A stretch of DNA of 64,000 nucleotides from NCBI GenBank assembly GCA_945865635.1, contig CAMBEP010000015.1:27450-91449 (forward strand), given 5' to 3'. Made by a program: the position numbers and the translations under genes. Shown here in pieces: positions 62,379 to 64,000 of this stretch. The stretch's first letter is position 1, and each line of letters begins with the position of its first letter. The notes beneath the pieces were generated by a model. It saw only the letters and a program-made list of their open reading frames with translations. It did not search any database and was not told the DNA's origin. The stretch comes from Candidatus Kuenenia stuttgartensis. Lineage in GTDB: Bacteria > Planctomycetota > Planctomycetia > Isosphaerales > Isosphaeraceae.

Positions 62379-62402
62379 CAGATAGCCATTTCAAATTGCA
62401 GA

Positions 62403-62459
62403 TCAGGCTTCGCTTTTTTTTATGGAGATCACCCCCGGCGGCGGCTTGATCATTGACAT
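62403..62459 (-). CDS. 18-codon minus-strand ORF with strong ribosome-binding site
   Basis: AGGAGA (62464-62469 on the minus strand) stands four bases before an ATG that opens an 18-residue frame. The product starts MSMIKPPPG and ends basic (KKSEA). It may be the truncated remnant of a gene, a small protein, or chance. It is divergent to hsdM. Confidence 0.25.
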   Translation of the reverse strand: MSMIKPPPGVISIKKSEA

Positions 62460-62600
62460 TTGTTCTCCTATGTGTTTATAGTTTTGGATTGTCCTTGCTT
62501 TTTTCCGGAACGTGGCAAGTTCTAAAGATTGTCTGTTTTTGGAAGTCCGTGAAGTTTCACAAATGGCCCGCGCACGATAGAAAATGGAACGAATTACCCG

Positions 62601-64000
62601 ATGGCCATCAAGAAATCCGACCTCTACTCCTCCCTCTGGGCCTCGTGCGATGAACTGCGTGGCGGCATGGATGCCAGCCAGTACAAGGACTACGTCCTGT
62701 TCATGCTGTTCATCAAATACGTCTCGGATAAATACGGCGACTACGATGGGTTCGCTCCGCCAGTCAACATCCCCAAGGGCGCCAGCTTCAAGGACATGGT
62801 CGCCCTCAAGGGCAAGCCCGACATCGGCGACAAGATCAACACCCAGATCATCCAGCGACTGATCGACGCCAACTCCCGCCTCGCCCGCAGCGACTTCCCC
62901 GACTTCAACGACTCGAACAAACTCGGCGACGGCGCGCAGAAGGTCGAGAAGCTCGGCAACCTCATCGCCATCTTCGAAAACCCCGCGCTCGATTTCTCGC
63001 AGAACCGCGCCGAGAACGATGACATTCTCGGTGATGCCTACGAGTATCTGATGCGGCACTTTGCCAGTCAGAGCGGCAAAAGCAAGGGGCAGTTCTACAC
63101 GCCGTCCGAAGTCAGCCGCATCATGGCGAAGGTCATCGGCATCACGCCCGCCAACTCCGTCGCCGCTACCACCGCCTATGACCCCACCTGCGGCTCGGGA
63201 TCGCTCTTGCTCAAAGTCGCTGCTGAGGCAGGCAAGCACATCACGCTTGAAGGGCAGGAGATGGATGTGACTACCGCCGGTCTCGCGCGCATGAACATGA
63301 TCCTGCACGACTTCCCCACTGCGAACGTGCTCACAGGCAACACGCTTTCCTCGCCGAAGTTCAAGGACGGCGAAAAGCTCCGCGCCTACGACTACGTGGT
63401 CGCCAATCCGCCGTTCTCAGTCAAGACTTGGACTACGGGGCTGACCCCTGAGAGCGACCCCTACCAGCGATTCGTATGGGGCGTGCCACCCGCCAAGCAA
63501 GGCGACTACGCATTCCTGCTGCACATCATTCGCTCGCTGAAGAGCACGGGCAAAGGCGCCTGCATTCTTCCGCACGGCGTGCTCTTCCGCGGCAATGCGG
63601 AGGCCGTCATCCGCCAGCAGCTCGTCCGCTCGGGTTACTTGAAAGCCATCATCGGTCTGCCCGCCAATCTCTTTTACGGCACCGGCATCCCCGCCTGCAT
63701 CCTTGTGCTCGACAAGGAAAACGCCACCGCCCGCAAGGGCATCTTCATGATTGATGCGTCTAAGGGTTTCAAGAAAGACGGCCCGAAGAACCGCCTGCGC
63801 GAGCAGGACCTCCACAAGATCGTCGACACCTTCACCCGCCAAGACGAAAGCGACCCGCGCTACGCACGCATGGTGCCCGTCGCGGAAATCGCTGACGCGA
63901 AGAACGACTTCAACCTCAACCTCCCGCGCTACATCGACAGCACCGAGCCGGAGGATTTGCAGGACATCGACGGCCACTTGCGCGGCGGCATCCCCGAGCG
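62601..64000 (+). CDS. hsdM: Type I restriction-modification DNA methyltransferase HsdM, C-terminus beyond right edge
   Basis: Methylation subunit of a type I R-M system. The open frame of 466 codons leaves the window without a stop. It has the N-terminal HsdM_N helix bundle (SSLWASCDELRGGMDASQYKDYV), GQFYTPSEV, SAM motif I D194-P-T-C-G-S-G (194-200), and catalytic N269-P-P-F272. HsdS and HsdR would lie beyond the edge. Codon use differs from the neighbouring genes (higher GC at third positions). That fits recent transfer, as is common for R-M systems. Confidence 0.95.
   Translation, partial: MAIKKSDLYSSLWASCDELRGGMDASQYKDYVLFMLFIKYVSDKYGDYDGFAPPVNIPKGASFKDMVALKGKPDIGDKINTQIIQRLIDANSRLARSDFPDFNDSNKLGDGAQKVEKLGNLIAIFENPALDFSQNRAENDDILGDAYEYLMRHFASQSGKSKGQFYTPSEVSRIMAKVIGITPANSVAATTAYDPTCGSGSLLLKVAAEAGKHITLEGQEMDVTTAGLARMNMILHDFPTANVLTGNTLSSPKFKDGEKLRAYDYVVANPPFSVKTWTTGLTPESDPYQRFVWGVPPAKQGDYAFLLHIIRSLKSTGKGACILPHGVLFRGNAEAVIRQQLVRSGYLKAIIGLPANLFYGTGIPACILVLDKENATARKGIFMIDASKGFKKDGPKNRLREQDLHKIVDTFTRQDESDPRYARMVPVAEIADAKNDFNLNLPRYIDSTEPEDLQDIDGHLRGGIPE

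Larger units (their letters stand above)
62132..62600. other. Gene-free stretch at the composition boundary
   Basis: Begins with a C/T tract (to about 62155), then two direct GTGGATGC copies within GGGTG...CACCC (near 62300-62330), a terminator-like hairpin (62351-62378), and an 18-codon minus-strand frame. The last 140 nt before hsdM hold no obvious promoter. Composition moves from A/C-rich to GC-rich across it. Confidence 0.45.

Noticed and set aside
62403..63308. 301-codon minus-strand open frame
   Set aside because: It is the shadow of hsdM on the other strand. The plus frame has SAM motifs and NPPF, and the minus product has no domain.

Overview
The window reads as chromosomal DNA of a planctomycete. 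The grounds are a DUF1501 protein, two DUF1080 proteins, a CehA/McbA-type metallohydrolase, a dimethylformamidase-like protein, an FG-GAP protein with the LESRALLT-type N-terminal signature common in planctomycete secreted proteins, and a TPR protein carrying two RNA polymerase alpha-CTD modules. An LptD-like protein and MlaE/MCE proteins point to an outer membrane. Genus and species cannot be fixed from the sequence.

Layout. 1-2043 (minus): the end of cca and rsmD. 2538-8534 (plus): the TPR/alpha-CTD protein, then tgt-yajC-secDF. 8679-19037 (plus): a dihaem cytochrome c, rimO, pgsA, uppP and an AddB/AddA-like nuclease-helicase pair. 19057-21558 (minus): a secreted protein and queD-queC. 21920-25433 (plus): a HEAT-repeat lipoprotein, MlaE permease, MCE protein and an FlgM-like anti-sigma factor behind a hairpin-rich leader. 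25579-31327 (minus): a tightly coupled five-gene glycan cassette (GT2, SDR, DegT aminotransferase, methyltransferase, multi-span membrane protein). 31683-36390 (minus): clpC and two membrane proteins. 36660-42524 (plus): metallohydrolase, DUF1501, threonine aldolase and endonuclease V. 42541-48116 (minus): LAB_N plus GT2, a membrane protein, folE and an MMPL transporter. 48483-62078: mostly secreted or envelope proteins, including two DUF1080 proteins, an SGNH hydrolase, the FG-GAP propeller, the LptD-like protein and DgkA. 62601-64000: the first two thirds or so of a type I restriction-modification hsdM, with a clear change in base composition.

How the genes fit together. tgt, queC, queD and folE cover four steps of queuosine synthesis and tRNA insertion, at three separate places. 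SecDF/YajC, LptD-like, MlaE/MCE, UppP, PgsA, DgkA, MMPL and the two glycosyltransferase loci make the window rich in envelope functions. The genes read as ordinary chromosome up to about 62.1 kb. The hsdM end looks like the edge of an acquired segment. I saw no tRNA, rRNA, CRISPR array, insertion sequence or transposase. No complete novel system is evident. The best candidates for something undescribed are the TPR/tandem alpha-CTD protein, the flgM leader RNA, the reduced AddAB pair and the glycan cassette with its atypical SDR.
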